Of a stretch of DNA of 64,000 nt, positions 51,758-60,638 are shown one piece after another. Each line of letters starts with the position of its first letter. The stretch's first letter is position 1. A model generated the notes under the pieces. That model was given only the letters and a program-made list of their open reading frames with translations, searched no databases and was not told where the DNA came from. This DNA is from CAZHCA01 sp964530825 (lineage in GTDB: Bacteria; Bacteroidota; Bacteroidia; Chitinophagales; Saprospiraceae), in assembly GCA_964530825.1 (NCBI GenBank), contig CAZHCA010000004.1, positions 124,001 through 188,000 of the forward strand, written 5' to 3'. The position numbers and the translations under genes are program-made.

Positions 51758-52822
51758 ATGCCGGAGTCCCTGCCTAAAATACTGGCTACCTCACGGGCAT
51801 TGCCCGCCTATACAAAAACGACGGATCAAATCATCGAGGATATGGAACGTCACCTGGTCGGGCAGGATGAGCATTTCCGCCGGAAAGTATTGCGCATTTT
51901 CAAATACGCACAGGTTGACCGCCGCTACTCCATCATGCCGGCCGAAATGGTACTGGGGGACCTCACCTTTGAGGAGCGTAATGATCACTACATCACTGAA
52001 ATGACCGACCTGGCGGAGCGGGCCTTGCGCGAAGCTGTTCGATCAGCTGGATTAGCACCCGGCGATATCGATTTCATTATTTCGGTAAGCTGCACGGGCT
52101 TTATGATTCCTTCGGTCGATGCTTTTCTCATCAACCGGTTGCAAATGCGACAGGATGTGGTGCGTCTGCCCGTGACGGAGATGGGCTGCGCAGCAGGTGT
52201 CTCGGCCCTGATTTACGCTAATAACTTCCTGCGAGCACATCCGGGTAAGCGCGCTGCGGTGATCGCAGTAGAATCCCCGATGGCAACGTTTCAATTGGGC
52301 GATTTTTCGATGGCCAACATGGTATCGGCGGCACTGTTCGGCGACGGCGCTGCCTGCGCCATTGTCGGCTACGAGGAGCAGCAGATTGCCCCGGCCATTC
52401 TTGACACAAAGATGTATCATTTTTACGACGAGATCGACATGATGGGCTTTCGCTTGCGCAATACCGGATTTCAGATGGTTTTACGCCCCGACGTACCGGA
52501 GACCATCAAGGCGCATTTCGATCGCATATTGTTTCCTTTCTTGGAGCGCAACGGGTTGACTATCGACCAGGTCGACCATCTGATTTTTCATCCCGGGGGT
52601 AAGAAAATCATCCAAATGGTTGAGGGGCTCTTCGCGGAGCTGAACAAAGATCTAAACGCCACGAAAGGGATACTGCGCGAATTCGGTAATATGTCGAGTG
52701 TGACCGTGCTTTACGTTCTCGATGAGATTTTGCAACACGGCGTACAACAGGGCGATCATGGTTTGATGCTTAGCTTTGGGCCCGGTTTTTCGGCGCAGAG
52801 TATATTGCTGCGCTGGCAATAA
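51758..52822 (+). CDS. Type III polyketide synthase (chalcone/stilbene synthase family)
   Basis: This 354-residue enzyme has the complete catalytic triad: C144 ('TEMGCAAGVSAL'), H278 ('IFHPGGKKI') and N311 ('FGNMSSVTVLYVL'). The C-terminal 'GPGFSAQS' loop, which covers the active site in this family, is also there. Type III PKSs extend an acyl-CoA or acyl-ACP starter with malonyl units and cyclise the chain. Length is close to that of bacterial alkylresorcinol/alkylpyrone-type enzymes. It sits in an operon with ACP, ketosynthase, dehydratase and reductase genes, so an ACP-borne starter is plausible. Product not known. Confidence 0.95.
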   Translation: MPESLPKILATSRALPAYTKTTDQIIEDMERHLVGQDEHFRRKVLRIFKYAQVDRRYSIMPAEMVLGDLTFEERNDHYITEMTDLAERALREAVRSAGLAPGDIDFIISVSCTGFMIPSVDAFLINRLQMRQDVVRLPVTEMGCAAGVSALIYANNFLRAHPGKRAAVIAVESPMATFQLGDFSMANMVSAALFGDGAACAIVGYEEQQIAPAILDTKMYHFYDEIDMMGFRLRNTGFQMVLRPDVPETIKAHFDRILFPFLERNGLTIDQVDHLIFHPGGKKIIQMVEGLFAELNKDLNATKGILREFGNMSSVTVLYVLDEILQHGVQQGDHGLMLSFGPGFSAQSILLRWQ

Positions 52823-52831
52823 TCTTTGGAT

Positions 52832-53656
52832 ATGGCATTACCGTATTTTCGGGATCAAGATAAATGGGCCCTTATCCTGGGCGGATCGAGCGGGTTGGGT
52901 CTGGCTACTGCCCAGCGTCTTGCACGGGAGGGTATGCACCTGATGATCGTGCACCGCGATCGCAAAGCAAACCTGGACCAAGTAGAGCAAGCCTTCGCAG
53001 CAATCCGCGCGCAAGGCGTAGGACTGGTGACCCGCAATGTGGATGCCTTGCGAGCCGACCAACGCGCACTGATCATAAAAGATCTGGAACGCCAGCTGCA
53101 AGGCCGCAACCGGCTTTTCTTGTTACTGCATGCAATAGCCCGCGGAAATGTGAAACTGATGGCCCCCGAAACGGCGCCGATCGGTTTTGCCGGCGACCCA
53201 GGTGCACTGCGTGCTGGTGATTTGACCAGTACGGTCCAGGCGATGGGCCTCGATCTTTATGCCTGGACTCAGGCTCTGCGACAAAGGGGACTTTTCGCGC
53301 CCGGCGGGCGGATTTTGGCCCTTACGAGCGAGGGAAGTACCCGCACGTGGCCGGGCTACGCAGCAGTAGGTGTGGCCAAAGCTGCATTGGAGGCACTGAC
53401 CAAATACCTGGCAGCCGAGTTGGGACCAACAGGACTGCGCTGTAACGTCGTCCGGGCAGGCGTGACCGAAACCCCTTCGCTCAACCGCATACCCGGTGCC
53501 GACCAGTTGAAAGCAGAGAGCCGGCGCCGCAATCCGTTGGGCCGCTTGACGCGCCCTGAAGATGTCGCCGATGTGGTTTATTTGCTCTGCCGCGAGGAGG
53601 CAAACTGGGTCAATGGGGCCGTAATACCGGTTGACGGAGGGGAGGGAAATCGCTAA
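52832..53656 (+). CDS. FabL-like short-chain reductase (enoyl-ACP reductase or ketoreductase)
   Basis: This 274-residue SDR has the cofactor motif GGSSGLG (17-23), 'LLHAIA' (98-103) in place of NNAG, and a catalytic Y176-x6-K183 ('GYAAVGVAKAALEAL'). The Y-(x6)-K spacing and the substituted NNAG are typical of the FabI/FabL enoyl-ACP reductases rather than FabG, so it may reduce the double bond after the dehydratase. A TTG two codons upstream could also initiate. It begins 9 bases after the PKS stop and ends 10 bases before the dehydratase ATG. Whether a ketoreductase exists elsewhere is unclear. Confidence 0.8.
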   Translation: MALPYFRDQDKWALILGGSSGLGLATAQRLAREGMHLMIVHRDRKANLDQVEQAFAAIRAQGVGLVTRNVDALRADQRALIIKDLERQLQGRNRLFLLLHAIARGNVKLMAPETAPIGFAGDPGALRAGDLTSTVQAMGLDLYAWTQALRQRGLFAPGGRILALTSEGSTRTWPGYAAVGVAKAALEALTKYLAAELGPTGLRCNVVRAGVTETPSLNRIPGADQLKAESRRRNPLGRLTRPEDVADVVYLLCREEANWVNGAVIPVDGGEGNR

Positions 53657-53666
53657 CCAATTCATC

Positions 53667-54110
53667 ATGACTATAGAAGAACAAATTTACTCGCGCTTAC
53701 CCTATGCCAAGCCTTTTTTGTTTGTCGATGCTTTCGACCGCATCGACGAGCAAACGGTTACAGGGCACTGCACTTATCCGGCCGATGCAGGCTTCTATGC
53801 CGGTCATTTTCCAGATCACCCCATTACGCCAGGCGTCATTTTGGTAGAAACCATGGCGCAGATCGGGTTGGTCGGTTTGGGGATTTACCTGGCCGAGATT
53901 CGAGCCGGACGCCCCCCTGCCAAATTTGTGTTCACCTCTGCGGAGGTCGATTTTCTAGCGCCCATCTGGCCGGGAGACCGGGTTCGTGTTGTGGCGGAAA
54001 AAATATACTTTCGATTGGGGAAGTTAAAATGTAGAGCAGAGCTATTTGCTCCGGACGACCGTTTAGCCTGTCGTGGAGAGTTGGCCGGAATGCGTGTAAA
54101 CTATGAATAA
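53667..54110 (+). CDS. FabZ-like 3-hydroxyacyl-ACP dehydratase
   Basis: This 147-residue hot-dog-fold protein has the FabZ signature with catalytic H47 in 'AGHFPDHPITPGVILVE' and the E61 of 'VETMAQ'. It should dehydrate 3-hydroxyacyl-ACP. FabZ-like enzymes in secondary clusters work with the local ketosynthase and ACP. Start ATG 53667; the frame also opens at 53631 inside the SDR. Its 3' end overlaps the ketosynthase start by 8 bases. Confidence 0.88.
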   Translation: MTIEEQIYSRLPYAKPFLFVDAFDRIDEQTVTGHCTYPADAGFYAGHFPDHPITPGVILVETMAQIGLVGLGIYLAEIRAGRPPAKFVFTSAEVDFLAPIWPGDRVRVVAEKIYFRLGKLKCRAELFAPDDRLACRGELAGMRVNYE

Positions 54111-55392
54111 GCATCGAGTTGTCATTACCGGAATGGGTGTTGTAGCCCCTAATGCAATCGGCTTACCCAGTTTTTTGGATGCCTTGCGCAACGGCCGCTC
54201 GGGTATTGCCTACCATGCAAGCCTGGAGGAGCTTGGGTTCGGATGCTGGGTGGGTGGTGTTCCTCCCCTAGAGACCGTCGATTTAACCCAATACCTGACC
54301 CCCATCGAGCAAAAGAGCTACCATGCTACCGGTATTTTGTACGGACTGGTGGCCGGGATGGATGCCTGGACAGATGCCGGGCTGGCCATTCCGGAAAAAG
54401 ATGCGCCCGCTGACTGGGATAGCGGATTGGTATTCGGCGCCGGATTGGCCGGCGCCGAGGTCGTGCGCAATGCTGCCTATCTGATCGATGAGGGCAAGGT
54501 GCGCCGGTTGGGTAGTACAACGGTGCCTCAGGTCATGTCGAGCGGAATCAGTGCTCACCTGGGGGGACGCCTGGGTTTGGGGAATGTGGTAACCACCAAT
54601 GCTTCGGCCTGCAGTACCGGGACCGAAAGCCTTCTGCTGGGTATGGATCGCATTCGTGCAGGTCGTGCCCGACGCGTGCTTTGCGGCGCCTGCGACAGTG
54701 GCGGCCCCTACGTTTGGGGAGGGTTCGACGCCATGCGCGTACTCAATCGCAAAATGAACGATCGGCCGGAACAGGCGTCGCGACCACTGAGCGCCAGCGC
54801 TGCCGGTTTCGTCCCGGGCGCCGGAGCCGGAGCCCTTGTGCTGGAGAACCTGGATTCGGCCCGGGCGCGGGGTGCGCGCATCTATGCCGAGTTGGCCGGC
54901 GGCGCCCTGAACTCTGGCGGACAGCGGCAGGGGGGAACGATGACGGCGCCTAGTCCACAAGGGATCCGCCGCTGCCTGGAACAAGCCTATGCCGATGCCG
55001 GTATGGAACCGGCGCAACTAGATGCCATCTCGGGCCACCTTACCGGCACCCTTTTCGATCCGAGAGAAGTGGAGCAGTGGTGCGCCAGTTTGGGACGATC
55101 GGGGGCTGACTTCCCATACCTACACGCACTCAAGTCCATGATTGGCCATTGTCTGAGCGCCGCCGGAGCTATCGAATCGGTAGCTGGGGTGTTACAACTT
55201 TTTCACGGTTTTCTGCATCCCAATTTGAATTGCGAAGATCTTCACCCCGAAATCGCCCTCCGGGTTGATTCCAGCCGCATTCCAAAATCGACCCAACCGG
55301 CGGATCTGCAATATCTGGCTAAAAGTAGCTTTGGCTTCGGAGATGTTAATAGCTGTGTTATTTTTAAGAAATTCTCGGAACACCATGACTAA
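54103..55392 (+). CDS. Beta-ketoacyl-ACP synthase (KAS II-like) of the cluster
   Basis: This 429-residue thiolase-fold enzyme has the catalytic C170 ('NASACSTGTESL'), H349 ('LKSMIGHCLSAAGA') with K344, and H312 in 'GHLTGTLFDPRE'. The usual HGTGT is HLTGT here. KAS II-type enzymes elongate acyl-ACP chains by two carbons. Overlaps with both neighbours (8 bases each) show tight coupling with the dehydratase and ACP. It could build the special acyl starter used by the type III PKS. Confidence 0.9.
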   Translation: MNKHRVVITGMGVVAPNAIGLPSFLDALRNGRSGIAYHASLEELGFGCWVGGVPPLETVDLTQYLTPIEQKSYHATGILYGLVAGMDAWTDAGLAIPEKDAPADWDSGLVFGAGLAGAEVVRNAAYLIDEGKVRRLGSTTVPQVMSSGISAHLGGRLGLGNVVTTNASACSTGTESLLLGMDRIRAGRARRVLCGACDSGGPYVWGGFDAMRVLNRKMNDRPEQASRPLSASAAGFVPGAGAGALVLENLDSARARGARIYAELAGGALNSGGQRQGGTMTAPSPQGIRRCLEQAYADAGMEPAQLDAISGHLTGTLFDPREVEQWCASLGRSGADFPYLHALKSMIGHCLSAAGAIESVAGVLQLFHGFLHPNLNCEDLHPEIALRVDSSRIPKSTQPADLQYLAKSSFGFGDVNSCVIFKKFSEHHD

Positions 55393-55636
55393 AGAAGCAA
55401 TCGCCGACCGGCTTAAAGAAATTATCAAGCCTTATGTACCCGACCAGCAACGATTGGAGGAGCTCAATGCCAATACCGATCTCCTGCAGGATTTGGAGAT
55501 TAATTCGGCCAACCTCGTGGATATTATCATCGATGTAGAAATGGCCTTCGATATCGAGATCGATGATGCGGCCGCCGAGCAGATGCTGACGGTAAAAGAC
55601 GCCATTGCTATTATTCAGGAGCGGCTGGCCGAATGA
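55385..55636 (+). CDS. Acyl carrier protein of the cluster
   Basis: This 83-residue ACP begins at ATG 55385. Four-helix acidic layout with the phosphopantetheine site S41 in 'DLEINSANLVDIII' (common form DSL, here NSA). It overlaps the ketosynthase by 8 bases and the next gene by 4 (ATGA). A dedicated ACP next to its own PPTase and KS strongly suggests a self-contained assembly line rather than sharing the housekeeping AcpP. Confidence 0.9.
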   Translation: MTKEAIADRLKEIIKPYVPDQQRLEELNANTDLLQDLEINSANLVDIIIDVEMAFDIEIDDAAAEQMLTVKDAIAIIQERLAE

Positions 55637-56223
55637 TCGGTCACGACATCATCGATTTGCATTTCCTGCCGGCATTTGATCGGAGTCGTTACGCAAAATA
55701 TGCCCGGAAGATCCTGCATCCGGCCGAAATGAAAATTTATCAAGGGGCACCTCAACCTAACTACTGGCTGTGGCAATGTTGGGCACTCAAAGAAAGCGCC
55801 TACAAGTTTTTTTTCCGGAAGACGCCTGAACGGCTTTTTGCCCCTAAAAAATACTACCTCCCAAACGGTACACATTTGTTGGAACACCAGGTTCATCTCA
55901 TTCGATCACCTTTCGGAGAGGCCTGGGGCGAGGTACACTGTACCACCCAAATCATAAAGGCGACGGTAGTCGGTAACCGGGCTGATCTCGGTCGGTACCG
56001 GGAGCATCAATTCCAACTCTCTAGTACCCTGCCCGCTTTACAGGCAAAAGAAACGCGACTTGCAGTAGCCGGTTGGCTCAGTCAAATTTTAGTAGTCGAT
56101 CCCAGGAAGGTGAATTTGGACAACCATTGCGGTTATCCAATCGTTCGCATCAGTGGTCGAAATATACCAAGGGCGATTTCATGGTCCCACCATGGCCATC
56201 AAGGTAGTGTGGCCGTCCTATAA
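55633..56223 (+). CDS. 4'-phosphopantetheinyl transferase superfamily protein
   Basis: This 196-residue protein has the two key motifs of the AcpS/Sfp fold: 'GHDIIDLHF' (3-11, with the Mg-binding Asp) and 'WALKESAYK' (50-58, the WxxKE-xxxK site). It should load the phosphopantetheine arm onto the ACP encoded just upstream, whose stop overlaps its start. The C-terminal half is longer than AcpS and not easily matched. The next gene starts 11 bases downstream. Confidence 0.85.
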   Translation: MIGHDIIDLHFLPAFDRSRYAKYARKILHPAEMKIYQGAPQPNYWLWQCWALKESAYKFFFRKTPERLFAPKKYYLPNGTHLLEHQVHLIRSPFGEAWGEVHCTTQIIKATVVGNRADLGRYREHQFQLSSTLPALQAKETRLAVAGWLSQILVVDPRKVNLDNHCGYPIVRISGRNIPRAISWSHHGHQGSVAVL

Positions 56224-56234
56224 ACTTCTGGAAT

Positions 56235-58547
56235 ATGGGTGAAAAGCAACGGAGTTGGCTGGCAATTGGGCTAGTGGCTGGGGTCAGCATATTCTTTGCT
56301 GCCCAGCTGCCCCGCCTACAGTTTGACTATGATCTGGAAATGTTCTTTCCTGCAGGGGACCCGGAAACCCAATTCTTCAAAAAGTTTCGCACCCATTTCG
56401 GTAACGACGATGATTATGTATTGGTGGGGCTAGAATCGCCCACCGGTGTTATCTTTGAATACGAATTTTTGAGCAGGATAGACAGTTTGCGGCGACAAAT
56501 CGAAACGCTACCCTGGGTGCAATACGTTCACGGACCCACTAATTTGCGGCAGGTGGAGCGCAACCCGGTGGCGGCGACTCCCATGCGCCGCCCCTATCTA
56601 CACCTCCGCGACACGAGCCGGTACGCAGCGGATAGTGCACGCATTTATAAATCCCGTTTGGTCAACTATATCTTTTCGGCCGACCGGGAATCGGTCTTGT
56701 TGTTTGTTCGGCACGATGATCTGCTATCGCAGGAGAAGTGTCGAATGTTGACGGACAGCATTCGATCAGCGGTAAATGCCCTAAATTTTTCCAATGTGCA
56801 TTTCGCCGGCAAGTGTTTCGGTCAGACTTATTTCATCCAGCTTATTCAGCGGGAAACGGCCGTTTTCGTGGGTGCCTCCGTGCTTTTTGTCATCTGGAGC
56901 CTTTGGTTTACTTACCGCACCTTCTGGGGGTTATGGATGCCGATGACAGTAGTAGGATTATCCGTCCTGTGGACGTTGGGCCTGATGGCATTGCTTGGCA
57001 AACCCGTTGACTTGGTATCTAATATTATTCCGACGATTCTCCTGGTCGTTGGGATTTCGGATACCATGCACTTACTAACTCATTACCTGGGTAGCCGGCG
57101 TTCCGGCGTTCCGGCCGATGCGGCTCTGCGCTCGGCCGTGCGGGAGGTGGGGCGTGCAACCTTGCTAACTTCGCTGACCACCGCCTTGGGTTTCCTCACC
57201 CTGACCAGTAGCAGTTTTCGTCCGTTGGTATTTTTGGGTATCTACCTTTCGGTGGGTATATTCATCGCTTTAGGGTTGACTTATGCACTGCTACCTGCTT
57301 TCCTGCGCCTGCAACCCAAACTGCAACGACCACAGACCGGCTCCACAGACTTTTGGGATGAATTTCTGGCCTTTAGCTTTGCATGGGTGAAGCGGCAGCG
57401 TTGGGTCATTATTGCCGTAAGTGCATTGGTGATGGCTTTAAGTGCCTGGAGTACGCGCTACATTACGGTTAACAATTATATTCTGACCGACCTGCGCCCA
57501 AGTAATCCGCTTCAACAGGATCATCGATTTTTTGCCGACAAATTTGCTGGTCCGCGCCCTTTTGAATGTATGGTCCGTCTGCAAGATGGTAGTAGTCGGG
57601 AAGACATCTTCGAGCCGGAACTGCTGAAGGAATTAACGACCGTAGGTAAGTATTTACGGGAAGTTTATGGAGTGAAAAACCTGATGACGCCCGCTGTAAT
57701 GATTCGGCAGGCCAATCAGATCTACCATTTTGGCGATACTACTTTTGCTCGTATTCCCAATGATACGGCCAGCATTGATTTACTGGCGAAGAAACTGGAG
57801 CGCTATCTGGGCGCAACCCAATTCGATCGCTTCATCGCTCAGGGCGGGCGTGTTGTGCGCCTGCGGGGCGACATGCCCGACTGGGGAAGTTACGTAGTGC
57901 GGCAAAAAAATGCGGCGTTCCTCCGTTTCCTGGACGAAAAGTTTCCTGACTCAAAGCTCGATTACCAAATAACTGGTACGGCTTATCTTCTCGACCTCAA
58001 TAACAAATACCTGGCCGAAAACGTGATCGGCGGGCTGTTGCTGGCTTTCACAGTAATTGCCGTTCTGTTTGCCATTTTGTTCAGGTCCTTGCGTATAGCA
58101 TTGATCGCGCTCGTGCCGAATGTTTTCCCACTCCTGGTGGTCGGCGGTGCCATGGGAGCATTCGGTATTGATTTGAAAATTTCAACCTCCATCATTTTCA
58201 TCATATCGCTTGGAATTGCAGTAGATGATTCCATTCACTTTCTGAGTCGCTTTCGACAGGAGAAAAGGCGCGCCCCGGCGGAAGAAGCGCTGGCGATTAC
58301 CTACCGGAACACTGGCAAGGCGATTGTGCTTACCACCTTGATTTTGATGGGGGGGTTTTTGGTGCTAACCCTCTCGGAGTTTTTAGGAACCTATTACATT
58401 GGCGCACTGGTTGCACTAACACTTGGCATTGCCGTAATCGCTGATCTGACCTTACTGCCGGCGCTTTTGCTAGTAGTACTTCCTACAGTTGAGGAGCGTA
58501 CGACTTCTACTCTGCACACGGGGGGCAATGAGCGAAAAAGAGAGTAA
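56235..58547 (+). CDS. RND/MMPL-family transporter (HAE3-like)
   Basis: This 770-residue protein has twelve predicted transmembrane segments in two halves, each with a large extracytoplasmic loop. The half-helix motifs with conserved Asp are 'VVGISDTMHLLTHY' (281-294) and 'GIAVDDSIHFLSRF' (about 664-677), as in the HAE3/MMPL branch of RND proteins, which move lipids, hopanoids or siderophores. It is last in the biosynthetic operon and probably exports or places the lipid-like product. Stop is directly adjacent to the convergent glgB stop. Confidence 0.87.
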   Translation: MGEKQRSWLAIGLVAGVSIFFAAQLPRLQFDYDLEMFFPAGDPETQFFKKFRTHFGNDDDYVLVGLESPTGVIFEYEFLSRIDSLRRQIETLPWVQYVHGPTNLRQVERNPVAATPMRRPYLHLRDTSRYAADSARIYKSRLVNYIFSADRESVLLFVRHDDLLSQEKCRMLTDSIRSAVNALNFSNVHFAGKCFGQTYFIQLIQRETAVFVGASVLFVIWSLWFTYRTFWGLWMPMTVVGLSVLWTLGLMALLGKPVDLVSNIIPTILLVVGISDTMHLLTHYLGSRRSGVPADAALRSAVREVGRATLLTSLTTALGFLTLTSSSFRPLVFLGIYLSVGIFIALGLTYALLPAFLRLQPKLQRPQTGSTDFWDEFLAFSFAWVKRQRWVIIAVSALVMALSAWSTRYITVNNYILTDLRPSNPLQQDHRFFADKFAGPRPFECMVRLQDGSSREDIFEPELLKELTTVGKYLREVYGVKNLMTPAVMIRQANQIYHFGDTTFARIPNDTASIDLLAKKLERYLGATQFDRFIAQGGRVVRLRGDMPDWGSYVVRQKNAAFLRFLDEKFPDSKLDYQITGTAYLLDLNNKYLAENVIGGLLLAFTVIAVLFAILFRSLRIALIALVPNVFPLLVVGGAMGAFGIDLKISTSIIFIISLGIAVDDSIHFLSRFRQEKRRAPAEEALAITYRNTGKAIVLTTLILMGGFLVLTLSEFLGTYYIGALVALTLGIAVIADLTLLPALLLVVLPTVEERTTSTLHTGGNERKRE

Positions 58548-60455
58548 CTATTGCAATTCAAAGACGACGATTCCCAAAGGCGGCAAGGCCGCCTCGATAG
58601 CATAAGGTCGGAAATGCCAGCCAGGTTCCCGGGCTGTCAGTGGATCGTTATGATGTTGACCTGAACCTCCGTAGTGATGGCTGTCGCTGTTGAGTTTTTC
58701 TACGTAAATGCCGGGTTGTGGAACCCCGATCTGATAGCTCGATCTGGCTACGGGTGTGAAATTAGCCGCTACGATCACCAAACTATCGGGCTGGTTGCCC
58801 TGGCGCATGTAAATCAGGATACTGTTCTCGTGGTCGTTGCTTTCTATCCATGCGAAGCCCTCCGGCGAAAATTGACGTTCGTAAAGGGCTGGTTGTTGGC
58901 GGTAATAGTTGTTGAGATTGCGCACCCAGGCTTGCACCCCTTGGTGAAAGCCGTGGTCGAGTAACCACCAGTCGAGCCCTTTCTCAATGCTCCACTCTGA
59001 GGTCTGTCCGAACTCGCCGCCCATGAACATCAACTTCGTACCTGGATGGGTATACATATAGCCGAAAAGCAGGCGCATATTGGCAAAACGCTGCCACTCA
59101 TCGCCGGGCATGCGGTCCATAAGTGAGCCCTTACCGTGGACAACCTCATCGTGCGACAGGGGCAGCATGAAATTCTCCGTGAAAGCATAGATGAGGCTGA
59201 AGGTCAGCTCGTTGTGGTGGTATTTGCGATGGATGGGCTCTTTGGAAAAATAATTGAGCGTATCGTGCATCCAACCCATCATCCATTTTTGCCCGAAGCC
59301 GAGCCCCCCGGTATAGGTCGGCCGCGAAACCCCTGACCAAGCCGTAGATTCTTCGGCAATGGTAATGATGTCGGGAAATTCTCTATAGACGGTTTCATTG
59401 AACTCCTTGAGGAAAGAGATCGCCTCCAGGTTTTCATTACCGCCATACTGGTTGGGTATCCATTCGCCTTCCTCGCGGGAGTAATCGAGATAGATCATGG
59501 AAGCTACCGCGTCGACCCGCAATCCGTCGATGTGGTATTGATCGAGCCAAAACAGTGCATTGGAGATGAGAAAACTGCGGACCTCGTTGCGGTTGTAGTT
59601 GAAGATGGCGCTCTTCCAGTCAGGGTGAAATCCTTTACGGGGGTCGGCATGTTCGTAGAGATAAGTGCCGTCGAACTGTGCTAACCCGTGGCTGTCATTG
59701 GGAAAGTGTGAGGGTACCCAATCCAGGATAACGCCAATTCCACCCTGGTGGAGTTGATCGACCAGATACATAAAATCCTCGGGGGTGCCAAAGCGGCTGG
59801 TGGGCGCGAAGTAACCCGTAATCTGGTATCCCCAGGATGGGAAAAAGGGGTGCTCCATAGCCGGCATAAACTCCACATGTGTAAAACCCATTTCCTGGAC
59901 GTAGGGCACGAGCTCATTTGCCAGGTCGCGGTAGGAGAGAGACTCTGCACCGTTGTTCCGTTTGCGCCAAGAACCCAAATGAACCTCATATACGCAATAG
60001 GCTTGCGGTTTACCTGCCTGTTCTGCACGCCGGGTCATCCATTCCTGATCTTTCCAATTGTATTTCGGATCCCAGACAATGGAGGCGGTACGGGGTGGAA
60101 TTTCCCAAAACCGCGCGTACGGATCGCCTTTTTCCAAAGTGCCTCCGTCGGGCCTGCGAATAATGTATTTGTAAAGCTCGCCAGCCTGGAGGTTGGGGAC
60201 GAAGCCTTCCCAGATACCCGACATATCCCAACGCGGGGCCAGGGGATGGGCGCCAGCATTCCACCCGTTGAAATTGCCGACTACCGAGACGGCAGTTGCG
60301 TTTGGGGCCCAGACGGCAAAAAAAACACCCTTCTGGCCATCTACTTCTTTCAGGTGAGATCCCAATCGATCGTAGATCTTAAAATGCCGACCGGATTTGA
60401 ACAGATAGATGTCGTAATCGGTGAATGGGCTAATGTCGTGGCGTACCTCCATCAT
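58548..60455 (-). CDS. glgB: 1,4-alpha-glucan branching enzyme
   Basis: This 635-residue GH13 enzyme has one N-terminal CBM48 (about 30-135, 'FFAVWAPNATAVSVVGNFN') and a catalytic barrel. Nucleophile D315 ('DGLRVDAVASM'), acid/base E368 ('TIAEEST') and D436 ('LPLSHDEVVHG') are all present. It makes alpha-1,6 branches in glycogen. It lacks the extra N1 domain of the E. coli enzyme, which is normal for many bacteria. A CBM48-HhH gene lies upstream on the same strand. Start is the ATG at 60455 or the next codon. Confidence 0.95.
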   Translation of the reverse strand: MMEVRHDISPFTDYDIYLFKSGRHFKIYDRLGSHLKEVDGQKGVFFAVWAPNATAVSVVGNFNGWNAGAHPLAPRWDMSGIWEGFVPNLQAGELYKYIIRRPDGGTLEKGDPYARFWEIPPRTASIVWDPKYNWKDQEWMTRRAEQAGKPQAYCVYEVHLGSWRKRNNGAESLSYRDLANELVPYVQEMGFTHVEFMPAMEHPFFPSWGYQITGYFAPTSRFGTPEDFMYLVDQLHQGGIGVILDWVPSHFPNDSHGLAQFDGTYLYEHADPRKGFHPDWKSAIFNYNRNEVRSFLISNALFWLDQYHIDGLRVDAVASMIYLDYSREEGEWIPNQYGGNENLEAISFLKEFNETVYREFPDIITIAEESTAWSGVSRPTYTGGLGFGQKWMMGWMHDTLNYFSKEPIHRKYHHNELTFSLIYAFTENFMLPLSHDEVVHGKGSLMDRMPGDEWQRFANMRLLFGYMYTHPGTKLMFMGGEFGQTSEWSIEKGLDWWLLDHGFHQGVQAWVRNLNNYYRQQPALYERQFSPEGFAWIESNDHENSILIYMRQGNQPDSLVIVAANFTPVARSSYQIGVPQPGIYVEKLNSDSHHYGGSGQHHNDPLTAREPGWHFRPYAIEAALPPLGIVVFELQ

Positions 60456-60561
60456 GGCGCTAGGTTAATTGAACAGGGCGCAGCCGGCATTCTGCTGCCG
60501 TAACGCGGTGGATAAAGGTACAAAACCAAGGAAATAAACGAAGGAAAAGGACGACAGAAGA

Positions 60562-60594
60562 AAGCGGACCGGCTTCAAAAAAACCGGTCCGCTT
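60562..60594 (-). terminator. Hairpin after the CBM48-HhH gene
   Basis: AAGCGGACCGG pairs perfectly with CCGGTCCGCTT (11 bp) around an 11-base loop rich in T on the minus strand. It lies 45 bases past the stop of the CBM48-HhH gene and ahead of glgB, so glgB is probably read from its own promoter or by partial readthrough. The 3' T-tract is weak. Confidence 0.6.
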
Positions 60595-60638
60595 ACAATG
60601 GCGGGAGGGCGCAGCTAGGGTCGGTAAAGGAAAAGCTA

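Noticed and set aside
54283..55017. Long open frame antisense to the ketosynthase gene
   Set aside because: It is opposite an intact KS with all catalytic residues; the translation shows no family features and is low in hydrophobic order. A shadow of GC-rich coding.
49843..58547. Flexirubin or aryl-polyene cluster
   Set aside because: The window lacks the ammonia lyase, DarA/DarB-type resorcinol enzymes, the paired ketosynthase/chain-length-factor set and the acyltransferases expected for those pathways; the type III PKS points elsewhere.
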